DNA of 64,000 nt from positions 62,001 to 126,000 of the forward strand of contig NZ_JAKNTA010000001.1 of assembly GCF_022288725.1 (NCBI RefSeq), given 5' to 3'. Below, piece after piece: positions 1 to 8,598 of the stretch. Numbering within the stretch: position 1 is the first letter of the stretch; every line of letters starts with the position of its first letter. The DNA is from Kitasatospora sp. A2-31 (lineage in GTDB: Bacteria; Actinomycetota; Actinomycetes; Streptomycetales; Streptomycetaceae). Below the pieces are notes generated by a model, which worked only from the letters and a program-made list of their open reading frames with translations, was not told the origin of the DNA and did no database searches. Position numbers and translations under genes: made by a program.

Positions 1-1021
1 CGACCCCTACCAGGGCGGCCGGCACTGGTGGAGCGACACCGGTGACAACCTGGACAACTCCCTGGCCCGCACGGTGGACCTGCGCACGGTCACCGGCCCG
101 GTGACGCTGACCGCCGCCGCCTGGTACGACATCGAGCAGGACTACGACTTCCTGACCGTCGAGGCCTCCACCGACGAGGGCAAGAGCTGGAAGGCGCTGC
201 CCGGCACCGTCGACGGCGCGCCGATCGGCAACACCACCGCCAACGTGCCGGGGCTGAGCGGAACTTCTGGCGCCTACCGGCAGCTGTCGATCCCGCTGGA
301 CGGCTACGCCGGGCAGCAGGTCCGGCTGCGCTTCCACGTCACCTCGGACGGCAACACCCACGGCCGGGGCGTCCTGGTCGACGCCGTCCGGATCGCCGCC
401 GGCGGCACCGAGCTGTTCGCCGACGGTGCCGAGGACGGTGCCAACGGCTGGACCGCGACGGGCTTCACGGTCGTCACCGGCCGCAACGCGGTCAAGCAGC
501 ACCCGCGCGCCTACCTGGTGGAGAACCGCCGGTACGCCGGCTACGGCGCCTTCCTGAAGACCGGCCCGTACAACTTCGGCTACACGGGCGTCGACGGCAA
601 GAAGGACATCGTCGACAACTACCCGTACCAGGAGGGCGTGCTCGTCTGGCTCTGGGACACCGGCTACGGCGACAACAACACCAAGGACCACCCGGGCGGC
701 GGCCTGATCCTGCCGATCGACGCGCACCCGACGCCGATCCGGTTCGCCGACGGCTCGCTGGTCAACGGCCGCGCGCAGACCTTCGACGCGGTCTTCTCGC
801 TGAAGCCCACCACCGCCTTCACCCTGCACAAGGGCGGCGTCCCGGTGCGGATCGGCAGCGAGCCGGCCGTCCCGGTCTTCAACGACCGCACCGGCGTCTA
901 CAGCGACCCGGCCACCCCGCAGCTCGGCGTGAAGGTGCCCGACACCAACACGAAGATCGAGGTGGTCCGCGAGACCCAGGGCGGGCGGATCACCACCGTC
1001 CGCGTCGGCCCGGCCTCCTGA
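1..1021 (+). CDS. Immune inhibitor A-like M6 metallopeptidase, C-terminal part (5' truncated by window)
   Basis: The frame is open from base 2 to the TGA at 1019-1021, so the gene begins upstream of the window. The visible 339 residues match the C-terminal region of secreted M6 family metallopeptidases: a GGRHWWSDTGDNLDNSL stretch followed by a beta-rich MAM/jelly-roll-like segment (TAAAWYDIEQDYDFLTVEAS) and a second segment holding YLVENRRYAGYGAFLKTGPYNFGY. The HExxH catalytic domain is not in view. M6 peptidases are exported zinc endopeptidases that degrade host or environmental proteins. A perfect 17-bp hairpin follows 17 bp after the stop, so this is the last gene of its transcript. Family assignment is by motif recognition and quite secure. 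Confidence 0.85.
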   Translation, partial: DPYQGGRHWWSDTGDNLDNSLARTVDLRTVTGPVTLTAAAWYDIEQDYDFLTVEASTDEGKSWKALPGTVDGAPIGNTTANVPGLSGTSGAYRQLSIPLDGYAGQQVRLRFHVTSDGNTHGRGVLVDAVRIAAGGTELFADGAEDGANGWTATGFTVVTGRNAVKQHPRAYLVENRRYAGYGAFLKTGPYNFGYTGVDGKKDIVDNYPYQEGVLVWLWDTGYGDNNTKDHPGGGLILPIDAHPTPIRFADGSLVNGRAQTFDAVFSLKPTTAFTLHKGGVPVRIGSEPAVPVFNDRTGVYSDPATPQLGVKVPDTNTKIEVVRETQGGRITTVRVGPAS

Positions 1022-1037
1022 GGCCCGTCCCCGATCA

Positions 1038-1077
1038 GGCCGTCCCGGCCCGCGCCGCAACGCGGGCCGGGACGGCC
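1038..1077 (+). terminator. Strong hairpin terminator after M6 peptidase
   Basis: GGCCGTCCCGGCCCGCG at 1038-1054 is perfectly complementary to 1061-1077, giving a 17-bp stem with a 6-nt loop just after the peptidase stop codon. There is no long T tract, which is usual for streptomycete terminators. Confidence 0.8.
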
Positions 1078-1109
1078 GCACGCGTGGGGCCTGCCGCGCT
1101 CATCCGCAA

Positions 1110-1527
1110 CGGCGGGCGGCGGGGACCGCGGCCGCCGACCCGAGCAGGGTGATCGCGGCGTTCCCGGTGGCCGTGGACCGCGCCGAGTGGCCCAGCACGT
1201 CGCCGCCGGGCCGGCCGATGTGCCGGCCTGGGCCGAGGTCACCGCGAAGGCGATCAGCCGGACGGTGTCGAGCCCGGCGGCGGCCCCGGCCGCCCTGTCC
1301 GCGTCGGCCCGGCCGGCGGACAGCGGCGCCGGATCGCCGGGCACCTGGCGAACGGCGTGGGGAAGGCTCGGCCGTCCCGCCCGCGCCGAGCACCGCGACG
1401 GTGAGGTGGACCCACTTCGGCGCGTCGCCGGCGGTGAAGGAGAGGTTGACGTCGGCCGCGCACAGCGCGCCGCCGCGGCGAGGATCGACGCCGCGGCGGC
1501 GTACCGGCGCAAGAACGAACGGGTCAC
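1110..1527 (-). pseudogene. Small secreted protein gene, apparently frameshifted
   Basis: A GTG at 1525-1527 begins VTRSFLRRYAAAASILAAA, a signal-peptide-like start. Near 1470-1480 the protein-like sequence jumps to another minus-strand frame (CAADVNLSFTAGDAPKWVHL, then VAVLGAGGTAEP). It returns to the first frame around 1300 (GLDTVRLIAFAVTSAQAG) and shifts again near 1195 (DVLGHSARSTATGNAAITLL, stop near 1110). Non-GC-biased, protein-like segments in two alternating frames suggest one secreted protein of about 130-140 residues broken by several indels. These could be real decay or sequence errors. No family is recognised, and the exact shift points are inferred. Confidence 0.4.
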
Positions 1528-1740
1528 GCCGGCCGCCCGTGGGCTCCGGCGGAGCCCACCCCGTGACGGCGGACGCCGCGCTCCGTACGGGCGGAGGCGG
1601 CTGCCACGGGTGAGATCTCGGTCCCCCTCGACACGGTGGGACTTCACGTGAGCGCGAGGTCGAAGAGCGGCCGCGGAGCGCCGCCCGGGCGACCACGGGA
1701 GGACGCGCTCCGCGGCACCCGGGCCGAACGCGTGGAACCC

Positions 1741-1782
1741 GGTCGGGCGCGGCCCTCAAGAGGCTCCCCGCCGCGCCCGACC
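1741..1782 (-). terminator. Second hairpin downstream of peptide importer operon
   Basis: GGTCGGGCGCGGC (1741-1753) pairs perfectly with 1770-1782, a 13-bp stem with a 16-nt loop. It lies behind the terminator at 1827-1864, and together they form a tandem terminator for the minus-strand importer operon. Confidence 0.6.
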
Positions 1783-1826
1783 GGGGGTCGGAGCGGGAGC
1801 CGCCGCAGGGCGGCCCCCGATGTGGA

Positions 1827-1864
1827 GCCGTACCGCCCGACGTGGGGGATGCGAGCGGTACGGC
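1827..1864 (-). terminator. Terminator of peptide importer operon
   Basis: GCCGTACCGC (1827-1836) and GCGGTACGGC (1855-1864) form a perfect 10-bp stem 17 bp beyond the stop codon of the last importer gene. Confidence 0.65.
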
Positions 1865-1880
1865 GGCCGGTGGTGCGGGG

Positions 1881-2909
1881 TCAGGTCACGTCCCCGGCGA
1901 CCTCGGGGAAGTGGCAGGCCGCCTCCCGGGCCCCGGGCCCGGTGATCCGCAGCAACGGCCGCTCCGTCCGGCAGAGTTCCTGCGCCTTCGGGCAGCGCGG
2001 GTGGAAGGTGCAGCCGGACGGCGGGTTGGCCGGGCTCGGCGGGTCGCCGAGCAGCACGATCCGCTCGCGGGCCCGCTCGGCCGCCGGGTCCGGCAGCGGC
2101 ACGGCGGAGAGCAGCGCCCGGGTGTACGGGTGGGCCGGGTTGCCGTAGACCTCCTCCTTGGCGCCGATCTCGACGATCCGGCCGAGGTACATCACCGCGA
2201 CCCGGTCGCAGACCCGCTTGACCACCGAGAGGTCGTGCGCGATGAACACGTAGGCCAGGCCCAGCTCCTGTTGCAGGCGCTCCATCAGGTTGACCACCTG
2301 GGCCTGGATGGAGACGTCCAGCGCGGAGACCGGCTCGTCGGCGATCACCAGCCGGGGCGAGGTGGCCAGCGAGCGGGCGATGCCGATGCGCTGCGCCTGG
2401 CCGCCGGAGAACTCGTGCGGGTAGCGGTCGATGTGCTCGGGGATCAGCCCGACGAGCTCCATCAGCTCGGCGGCCCGCTTGCGCGCGTCGGCCGCGCTCG
2501 CCCCCTGGATCAGCAGCGGCTCGGAGATGATCCGGGCCACCGTCTGGCGGGGGTTGAGCGAGGAGTACGGGTCCTGGAAGACCATCTGCAGGTGCCGCCG
2601 GTGCGGCCGCAGCTCGGCCTGCGAGAGGCCGCCGATCTCGGTCCCGTCGAAGGTGACGGTGCCCGAGGTGGGGTCGAGCAGCCGGACGATCATCCGTCCG
2701 GTGGTGGACTTGCCGCAGCCGGACTCGCCGACCAGGCCGAGCGTCTCGCCCTTGCCGACGTCGAAGCTCACCCCGTCCACCGCGCGGATCGCGGCGCCGG
2801 CCCGGCCGGCGCGGCCCCGCTTGCCGGGAAAGGTCTTGACCAGGTCCCGGACGGACAGCAGGGGTTCGGCCCGGGCCGGACGGGCGGCCGGAGGCGTGGG
2901 GGCGGTCAT
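1881..2909 (-). CDS. Oligopeptide/dipeptide ABC importer ATP-binding protein (DppF/OppF-like)
   Basis: This 342-residue cytoplasmic ATPase powers uptake through the two permeases encoded upstream. The Walker [10 protein letters not shown] is near residues 61-69, the Q-loop FQDP near 111, the signature FSGGQAQR near 167-174 and Walker B LVIADEP near 187-193. The C-terminal cysteine-containing segment ([13 protein letters not shown]) is the oligopeptide/dipeptide transporter C-terminal extension. The signature has Ala where the family usually has Arg (SGGQRQR), a mild deviation. The start overlaps the stop of the preceding ATPase gene by 4 bp (2906-2909), indicating translational coupling. It is the last gene of a five-gene operon. 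Confidence 0.93.
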   Translation of the reverse strand: MTAPTPPAARPARAEPLLSVRDLVKTFPGKRGRAGRAGAAIRAVDGVSFDVGKGETLGLVGESGCGKSTTGRMIVRLLDPTSGTVTFDGTEIGGLSQAELRPHRRHLQMVFQDPYSSLNPRQTVARIISEPLLIQGASAADARKRAAELMELVGLIPEHIDRYPHEFSGGQAQRIGIARSLATSPRLVIADEPVSALDVSIQAQVVNLMERLQQELGLAYVFIAHDLSVVKRVCDRVAVMYLGRIVEIGAKEEVYGNPAHPYTRALLSAVPLPDPAAERARERIVLLGDPPSPANPPSGCTFHPRCPKAQELCRTERPLLRITGPGAREAACHFPEVAGDVT

Positions 2910-3904
2910 GAACGGGCTCCTTGCGGCACCAGCGGCAGGTGGCAGGCGGCCTGGTGGCCGGGGGCGAGCGGGCCGAGCACCGGGCGCTCGGACAGGCAGC
3001 GGGCGTGGTCCTCGGCACTGGCGGCGGTGGTGCGGGCGCAGCGCGGGGCGAAGGAGCAGCCGGGGGCGGGGGCGATCAACGACGGCGGGCTGCCCGGGAT
3101 GGCGCGCAGCGGGGCGTCGTCGGTGTCGTCGAGGCGGGGCAGCGAGTCCAGCAGCCCGCGCGTGTACGGGTGCGCGGGGGCGCCGAACAGCCGCTCGACG
3201 GGAGCCTGTTCGGCCGCCCGGCCGCCGTACATCACCAGCACCTCGTGGGCGACCCGGGCGACCACGCCGAGGTCGTGGGTGATCATGACGACGCCGAGGC
3301 CGCGCTCCTGCTGGATGCGGGCGATCAGGTCCAGGATCTGGGCCTGGACGGTGACGTCGAGGGCGGTGGTGGGCTCGTCGGCGATCAGCAGGTCAGGCTC
3401 GCAGGCGAGCGCCATGGCGATCATGACGCGCTGGCGCATGCCGCCGGAGAACTGGTGCGGGTACTCGTCGACGCGGCGGGCGGGTTCGGGGATGCCGACC
3501 TCGCCGAGCATCTGGATCGCGCGCTCGCGCCCGGCCTTGCGGGAGGCCCTGAAGTGCACCCGGTAGTGCTCGGCGATCTGCTCCCCGACGGTGTAGAAGG
3601 GGTGCAGGCTGGAGAGCGGGTCCTGGAAGATCATGGCGATCCGCCGGCCGCGGACGGTGCCGAGCTCGCGCTCGCCGAGCCCGACGAGCTCCTGCCCGGC
3701 CAGCCGGATCGATCCGGTGACGGCCGCGCCGCGGTGCAGACCCATGACGGCGAGCGACGTGACGGACTTGCCGCTGCCGGACTCGCCGACCAGGCCGAGG
3801 GTCCGCCCGGCCTCGACGGTGAAGGAGATGCCGTCGACGGCCCGGACGGTACCGCGCGGGGTGTCGAACGCGACCCTGAGGTCGTCGACCTCCAGCAGAG
3901 CCAT
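2906..3904 (-). CDS. Oligopeptide/dipeptide ABC importer ATP-binding protein (DppD/OppD-like)
   Basis: First of the paired ATPases (332 residues). It has Walker [10 protein letters not shown] near 40-48, Q-loop FQDPLSSL near 93-100, signature FSGGMRQR near 152-159, Walker [13 protein letters not shown] near 172-183, and the peptide-transporter C-terminal extension with Cys residues ([11 protein letters not shown]). The ATG overlaps the stop codon of the upstream permease by one base (TGATG), and its own stop overlaps the next gene by 4 bp. D/F heterodimers energise peptide, nickel or oligosaccharide importers of this family; here the solute is probably a peptide. Confidence 0.93.
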   Translation of the reverse strand: MALLEVDDLRVAFDTPRGTVRAVDGISFTVEAGRTLGLVGESGSGKSVTSLAVMGLHRGAAVTGSIRLAGQELVGLGERELGTVRGRRIAMIFQDPLSSLHPFYTVGEQIAEHYRVHFRASRKAGRERAIQMLGEVGIPEPARRVDEYPHQFSGGMRQRVMIAMALACEPDLLIADEPTTALDVTVQAQILDLIARIQQERGLGVVMITHDLGVVARVAHEVLVMYGGRAAEQAPVERLFGAPAHPYTRGLLDSLPRLDDTDDAPLRAIPGSPPSLIAPAPGCSFAPRCARTTAASAEDHARCLSERPVLGPLAPGHQAACHLPLVPQGARS

Positions 3905-4890
3905 CAGTACCTCACTCTCGGGTCGACCACGGCGTAGAGCAGGTCGACCAGCAGGTTCGCCACGACGATGAAGAAGGCCGCGAGCAGGGTGACGCCGAGG
4001 ATGACGGGCTGGTCGGAGCGGAGCAGCCCGTCGTAGAAGAGCCGGCCGACGCCGGGCAGGCCGAAGATGGACTCGGTGATGACCGCGCCCGCCAGCAGGC
4101 CGCCGAGGTCGATGCCGAAGATGGTGAGGATGGGCGTCATGCCGGAGCGCAGCCCGTGCTTGACCGTGACGGTGCGGCCGGGCAGGCCCTTGGCCCGGGC
4201 GGTCCGGACGTACGGCTCGGCCATCGTCTCGATCATCGAGTTGCGGCTCTGCCGGGCGTACTGGGCCGCGTACAGCAGGGCCAGCGCGATCCAGGGCAGC
4301 AGCAGGTTGGACGCCCAGCCGAACGGGTCGTCGGTGAACTCGTGGTACGCCGGGTAGGGCAGCCAGCCCAGCGTCCGCACCACGCCCCAGATCAGCATGA
4401 TCGAGGTGAAGTAGACCGGCAGCGAGGCGGTGCCGACGGAGAGCACCATCAGCGCCTTGTCGGTGAGGCTGCCCTTGCGCAGCGCCGAGGCGACGCCGGC
4501 GCCGATTCCGAGGACCAGCCAGAGCACGGCCGCGCCGAGGGCGAGGGAGACGGAGACCGGCAGGCGGTCCACGAGCAGGTCCCAGACCGGCAGCGAGTAC
4601 TCGTAGGAGAAGCCGAGGCAGGGGAAGCCGCAGTGGGCGGCGCTGGGCCCGGAGCCGTAGTCGCGGCCGGCGAAGATGCCGGCCAGGTAGGTGCCGAACT
4701 GCTCCCAGACCGGCTTGTCCAGGCCCATCGCGGCCTTGACGTCGGCGAGCCGTTCGGGGCTGCAGGTCTTGCCGCAGGCCGCCCCGGCCGGGTCGTTCGG
4801 CAGCAGGTAGAAGATGGTGAAGGTGATGGCGCAGATGGCCAGCAGGATGCCCAGCACCCCGAGCAGCCGGCGGCCGAGGTAGAGGATCAC
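3904..4890 (-). CDS. Peptide ABC importer permease, DppB-like
   Basis: Predicted 328-residue inner-membrane permease. It starts with GTG at 4888-4890 (VILYLGRRLLGVLG), whose TG is shared with the TGA of the upstream permease (GTGA overlap). Longer upstream extension of the frame is only mirror coding. There are about six membrane segments, beginning with LLGVLGILLAICAITFTIFY, and the BPD_transp_1 EAA-type loop (YVRTARAKGLPGRTV) near residues 235-250. The periplasmic loop between segments 1 and 2 contains paired cysteines (AACGKTC and AHCGFPC), which is uncommon and could form disulfides. It ends in DPRVRY, typical of DppB/OppB. Confidence 0.9.
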   Translation of the reverse strand: MILYLGRRLLGVLGILLAICAITFTIFYLLPNDPAGAACGKTCSPERLADVKAAMGLDKPVWEQFGTYLAGIFAGRDYGSGPSAAHCGFPCLGFSYEYSLPVWDLLVDRLPVSVSLALGAAVLWLVLGIGAGVASALRKGSLTDKALMVLSVGTASLPVYFTSIMLIWGVVRTLGWLPYPAYHEFTDDPFGWASNLLLPWIALALLYAAQYARQSRNSMIETMAEPYVRTARAKGLPGRTVTVKHGLRSGMTPILTIFGIDLGGLLAGAVITESIFGLPGVGRLFYDGLLRSDQPVILGVTLLAAFFIVVANLLVDLLYAVVDPRVRY

Positions 4891-5846
4891 GACCGGCCTC
4901 CCCGCGGGTCGAGGATGTCGCGCAGCGCGTCCCCGAGCAGGGTGAAGGCGAGCACGGCGATGAACAGGAAGACCGTCGGGATGAGGAAGTACGTCGGGTC
5001 GACCTCGTAGTGGACGATGCTCTCGGCGATCATCTGCCCCCACGAGGCCGTGGGCGGGCGGACGCCGACGCCGAGGTAGGAGAGCGCCGCCTCGGTCGCG
5101 ATCATGCCGGGGATGAGCAGCGTGGTGTAGGCGATGATCGGGCCGGAGACGTTGGGCAGGATTTCCCGGGTGAGGATCCGCCAGGAGCGGGCGCCGCCCA
5201 CCTTCGCGGCCTCGACGTACTCGCGGTGCTTGAGCGAGAGGGTCTGGCCGCGTACCACGCGGGCGATGCCGGGCCAGCCGAACAGCCCGATCACGGAGGT
5301 CATCAGCAGGATCCGGTTGACGTCCTTGGCCACCGACATCATCGCGATCATGAAGATCAGCGAGGGGAAGGACATCGTGAGGTCCATCAGCCGGGACAGC
5401 ACGGTGTCGACGCGGCCCCCGAAGTAGCCGGCTGCGATGCCGGCCAGGGTGCCGACGACGACGACCACCGCGGTGGCGGCGAAGGCGATCAGCAGCGACA
5501 CCTGGCCGCCGTGCAGCACCCGCGCGAACAGGTCGCGTCCGGTGATGGGTTCGACGCCCAGCCAGTGCCTGGCCCCGATGCCCCCGAAGTCGCCCCGGGG
5601 CAGGCCGCCCAGGTACGGGTCGATGGCCCGCTTGTCGAACTCCTCGGGGGACCAGCCGCCGAGCGCGCTCAGCGGGCCGGCCAGGGCGGCCGCCAGGACC
5701 AGCACGGCGACGGTGATCAGGCCGAACCGGGCGGAGCCCCTGGCCCACAGCTGGTCCCAGACCAGCCGCCAGGGACCGCGACCGGCGGCCTTCGCGGGGC
5801 CCGCCGCCGTGCCGTCCACGGCGGCGGGCTCAGTCGTTGTACTCAT
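4887..5846 (-). CDS. Peptide ABC importer permease, DppC-like
   Basis: This 319-residue permease forms the translocation pore with the DppB-like protein. After a variable cytoplasmic N-terminus there is a first membrane segment (FGLITVAVLVLAAALAGPL), then the OppC-type extracytoplasmic loop with HWLGVEPITGRDLFARVLHG, further membrane segments and the conserved EYVEAAKVGGARSWRI coupling loop. The C-terminus LGDALRDILDPRG is diagnostic of DppC/OppC. Its stop overlaps the GTG of the downstream permease gene. It begins 13 bp after the lipoprotein gene, in the same operon. Confidence 0.92.
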   Translation of the reverse strand: MSTTTEPAAVDGTAAGPAKAAGRGPWRLVWDQLWARGSARFGLITVAVLVLAAALAGPLSALGGWSPEEFDKRAIDPYLGGLPRGDFGGIGARHWLGVEPITGRDLFARVLHGGQVSLLIAFAATAVVVVVGTLAGIAAGYFGGRVDTVLSRLMDLTMSFPSLIFMIAMMSVAKDVNRILLMTSVIGLFGWPGIARVVRGQTLSLKHREYVEAAKVGGARSWRILTREILPNVSGPIIAYTTLLIPGMIATEAALSYLGVGVRPPTASWGQMIAESIVHYEVDPTYFLIPTVFLFIAVLAFTLLGDALRDILDPRGGRS

Positions 5847-5859
5847 GACGGACGGTTCC

Positions 5860-7617
5860 TCAGCCCTGGCTCTTCGCGGGGTCCTTGAGGCCGACCACGG
5901 CCATGTCGATCATGCCGGCGTAACCGGAGTTGCCGAACGCGCCGGCCACGTTGGTGCCGGTCAGCAGCGGGCGGCGCTGCCACATCAGCGGGACGGCCGG
6001 GGCCTTCTTGAGCAGGTCCTCGTCCAGCTGCTGCCAGGCCTTGTTCGCCTCGTTGATGTCCGTCATGGCGGCGATCTGGTCCATCCGGTCCATGGTCGCC
6101 TGGTCGCGGAACTGGCTGTAGTTGCCCTGGTTGCCCTTCTCCTTGATGGTCCGCCCGTCGAAGAGGAACGGGAGGAAGGTGGCGCCGGACGGGTAGTCCG
6201 GGCACCAGCCGTTGATGACCAGGTCGGGGGCGTTCTTGGTGTCGCCGACGGTGTCCGCGAAGGCGGAGGCGTCGACGGTGTTGACCGTGACCTGGACGCC
6301 GGACTTGGCCAGCGACTGCTGGATCGCCTCGGCGCGGGTCTTGTCACCGAGCGAGACGGTGAGCGAGACCTTGAGGTCGGACTTCCCGGCCGCCTTGAGC
6401 AGCTCCTTGGCCTTCGCGGGGTCACCGGTGGCGGGGATCTTCAGCGGGTCGGCCTTGGCGCCGCCGGTCAGCGACGGCGGCAGGAAGGAGGTGGCCACGT
6501 CGGCCATCGCCGGCCCGCCGAAGGCGGTGACCTGGGCCTCGCGGTCGACGGCCCACATCATCGCCTCGCGCACCTTCGGGTCGTCGAAGGGGGCCTTGGC
6601 GGTGTTCAGGTACAGCATGTCGGTACAGCCGGTCCGCTCGGCCGCCATCCGGGCCTTGACGTCCGGCTTGGGCAGCACCTTGGAGACGGACTCGTGCTGC
6701 ATCCAGGGCATCTCGATGGCCGAGGCGTCGACACCGCTGCTGGCGATGATCCGGTCGTCGGCCTGGCCGCCCTTGAGGCCCTGGGTCACCACGATCTTGT
6801 CCGGGTAGGCCTTGCGGACCGGGTCGGTCGCGGCGTCCCAGTTGGTGTTCCGGACCAGCACCAGCTGCTTGCCGCGGTCGTAGGTCTCGATCTTGTACGG
6901 GCCCGAGGAGAAGACCTGGGAGTCGTACTGGGTGCCCTTCTCGCGGGACTGCGGCACCGGCGAGAAGGTCGGCAGCGTGACGGTGTAGGAGAACTCGGCG
7001 ACCGGGCGCTTCAGGTGGAAGACGATGGTCCTGTCGTCCGGGGTCTCGATGGAGGCCAGGTGCTCGCCGCCCAGCGGCCCCTTGTAGTTCTCGCCGCCGG
7101 CCAGGTACTGGACCGCGTAGTCGGGGCCGCCGGTGAGGTCCGGCGAGAAGGAGCGCTCGACGTTGTACTTGACGTCGGCGGCCTTGATCGGCGTGCCGTC
7201 CTCGTACTTCAGCCCGTCCTTGAGGGTGAAGGTCCACACCTTGCCGCCCTCGGAGGACTTGCCGAGGTCGGTCGCGAGGTCCGGGACGATCTCGCTGCCC
7301 GCCGGGCCCGGCTCGGCCTTGAAGGTGGTCAGGGTGCGGTAGAGCAGCCGGGTGCCGAAGTCCATGTGCGGCACGACCCAGTTGCGGGCGGGGTCGAGGT
7401 GGGCGAAGTCCTGGTTGGTCAGCACGGTCAGAGTGCCGCCCTTGACCGGGGTGCCGCCGATGATCGTGCCGGTGTCGGCGCCCGGGCCCCTGGTGGACGT
7501 CGCCGCGCTGCTGTCGGCGCTGTCGTCCTTGTCCTTGTCCTTCGCGCAGGCCCCGAGGCCGAGGGTGAGTGTCGCTGCGATGGCCGCCGCGAGGGCGGCC
7601 TGGGTGCGCCTGGTCAT
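5860..7617 (-). CDS. Peptide ABC importer substrate-binding lipoprotein
   Basis: SBP_bac_5 (family 5) extracytoplasmic solute receptor of 585 residues and first gene of the importer operon. The start is ATG 7615-7617, preceded by GGAG 7 bp upstream; a longer in-frame extension to 7854 lacks support. The N-terminus MTRRTQAALAAAIAATLTLG runs into the lipobox LGAC, so the mature protein should be lipidated at Cys24 or nearby. A charged K/D/S-rich spacer follows, then the GGTLTVLTNQDFAHLDPARN opening typical of the family and the internal KDGLKYEDGTPIKAADVKYN motif. The substrate is probably a peptide; nickel, opines or glycosides are used by other family members. Confidence 0.92.
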   Translation of the reverse strand: MTRRTQAALAAAIAATLTLGLGACAKDKDKDDSADSSAATSTRGPGADTGTIIGGTPVKGGTLTVLTNQDFAHLDPARNWVVPHMDFGTRLLYRTLTTFKAEPGPAGSEIVPDLATDLGKSSEGGKVWTFTLKDGLKYEDGTPIKAADVKYNVERSFSPDLTGGPDYAVQYLAGGENYKGPLGGEHLASIETPDDRTIVFHLKRPVAEFSYTVTLPTFSPVPQSREKGTQYDSQVFSSGPYKIETYDRGKQLVLVRNTNWDAATDPVRKAYPDKIVVTQGLKGGQADDRIIASSGVDASAIEMPWMQHESVSKVLPKPDVKARMAAERTGCTDMLYLNTAKAPFDDPKVREAMMWAVDREAQVTAFGGPAMADVATSFLPPSLTGGAKADPLKIPATGDPAKAKELLKAAGKSDLKVSLTVSLGDKTRAEAIQQSLAKSGVQVTVNTVDASAFADTVGDTKNAPDLVINGWCPDYPSGATFLPFLFDGRTIKEKGNQGNYSQFRDQATMDRMDQIAAMTDINEANKAWQQLDEDLLKKAPAVPLMWQRRPLLTGTNVAGAFGNSGYAGMIDMAVVGLKDPAKSQG

Positions 7618-7732
7618 GTGCAACTCCGCAGTGGGGGGCCCGAAGTGAGGGCCGAGGTCCCGCCCCGGGGCAGGTCCGGGGCCCCACCGGGAGGCGACCT
7701 CAGGGGGTCGGGCGCTCCGCGGTGTGACCCGT

Positions 7733-7762
7733 AACATAGTAATGTGAAATTGCACTGCACAA
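7733..7762 (-). promoter_or_regulatory. Candidate sigma-HrdB-type promoter of peptide importer operon
   Basis: On the minus strand TTGTGC (7757-7762) is followed after 18 bp by TATGTT (7733-7738) in a locally AT-rich patch. That would give a leader of about 110 nt before the lipoprotein ATG. The call is by eye only. Confidence 0.35.
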
Positions 7763-7856
7763 GAGGTGACGCGACCCGTTACCGAGCTGTGTCCGTGCGC
7801 ATCCCGCCCGAACCGGGGCGCTCCCCGGGCGACGTGACCCTCCGTCGGCCCCACGG

Positions 7857-7885
7857 CCGGCCCGCACGGCGACGTGCGGGACCGG
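7857..7885 (-). terminator. Candidate terminator of two-component operon
   Basis: CCGGCCCGCAC (7857-7867) pairs with GTGCGGG-A-CCGG (7874-7885) with one bulged base and a 6-nt loop, about 60 bp past the response-regulator stop. Confidence 0.45.
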
Positions 7886-7944
7886 CGGGGACCGCGGGGA
7901 CCGTCCGGACTGCCGGGACCGCCGGAGACCGGCGGGGACGGCCG

Positions 7945-8598
7945 TCAGCCCCCGCGGCGGATCAGCCCCCGGCCGCGGGCCTCCCGGACCGCCGCCGTGC
8001 GCGAGTCCACCCCCAACTTGGCGTAGACGTGCACCAGGTGGGACTTCACCGTGGCCTGGCTGAGGTGCAGCCGCTGGCTGATCTGCTGGTTGGTGAGCCC
8101 GTCCGCCACCAGCCCCAACACCTCGGTCTCGCGCGCGCTCAGCGCCGCCGCCGGCGTGCGCATCCGCTCCAGCAGCCGGTCCGCCACGGTGGGCGCGAGC
8201 GCCGTGCGCCCCGCCGCGGCCGAGCGGACGGCGCGGGCCAGCTCCTCCGGCGGCGCGTCCTTCAGCAGGTACCCGGTGGCGCCGGCCTCCAGCGCGGGCA
8301 GGGTGTCCGCGTCGGTGTCGTAGGTGGTGACGATCAGCACCCGCGGTGCCCCCGGCCGGGCGGTGATGGCCGCGGTGGCCTGCGCGCCGTTCATCGCCGA
8401 GGCCGGCCCGAACTGCAGGTCCATCAGCACGACGTCGACCTCGGCCTCCGCCACCAGCTCGACCGCCCGCTCGGCGGTCGCGGCCTCGGCGACGACGGCG
8501 AAGTCCCGCTCGCTCTCCAGGACGGCGCGCAGCCCGGCCCGGACCACCGGGTGGTCGTCGGCCAGCAGCAGGCGGATCACTCGCTCACTCACGTGCAT
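7945..8598 (-). CDS. NarL/FixJ-family response regulator
   Basis: This 217-residue DNA-binding regulator is the partner of the histidine kinase just upstream. The receiver domain is at residues 8-125, with acidic pair LADD, phospho-acceptor Asp in VVLMDLQF near residue 59 and Lys in YLLKDAPPEEL near 110. A LuxR-type HTH lies at 150-210 (LSARETEVLGLVADGLTNQQ, LHLSQATVKSHLVHVYAKLG). The gene overlaps the kinase 3' end by 14 bp. ATG 8598 is used here; GTG 8592, with GGGG six bases upstream, is an equally plausible start. Targets are unknown; the divergent ABC exporter genes are the obvious candidates. Confidence 0.92.
   Translation of the reverse strand: MHVSERVIRLLLADDHPVVRAGLRAVLESERDFAVVAEAATAERAVELVAEAEVDVVLMDLQFGPASAMNGAQATAAITARPGAPRVLIVTTYDTDADTLPALEAGATGYLLKDAPPEELARAVRSAAAGRTALAPTVADRLLERMRTPAAALSARETEVLGLVADGLTNQQISQRLHLSQATVKSHLVHVYAKLGVDSRTAAVREARGRGLIRRGG

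Larger units (their letters stand above)
7618..7944. other. Intergenic region upstream of importer operon
   Basis: 327 bp without a convincing gene. It holds the likely importer promoter (7733-7762), a candidate terminator for the two-component operon (7857-7885) and a run of imperfect CGGGGACCG-like direct repeats at about 7885-7940. Confidence 0.6.

Noticed and set aside
1149..1651. Plus-strand frames of about 154 codons after the M6 peptidase
   Set aside because: Low-complexity Arg/Pro/Ala composition. The minus strand there gives better protein-like segments, though frameshifted.
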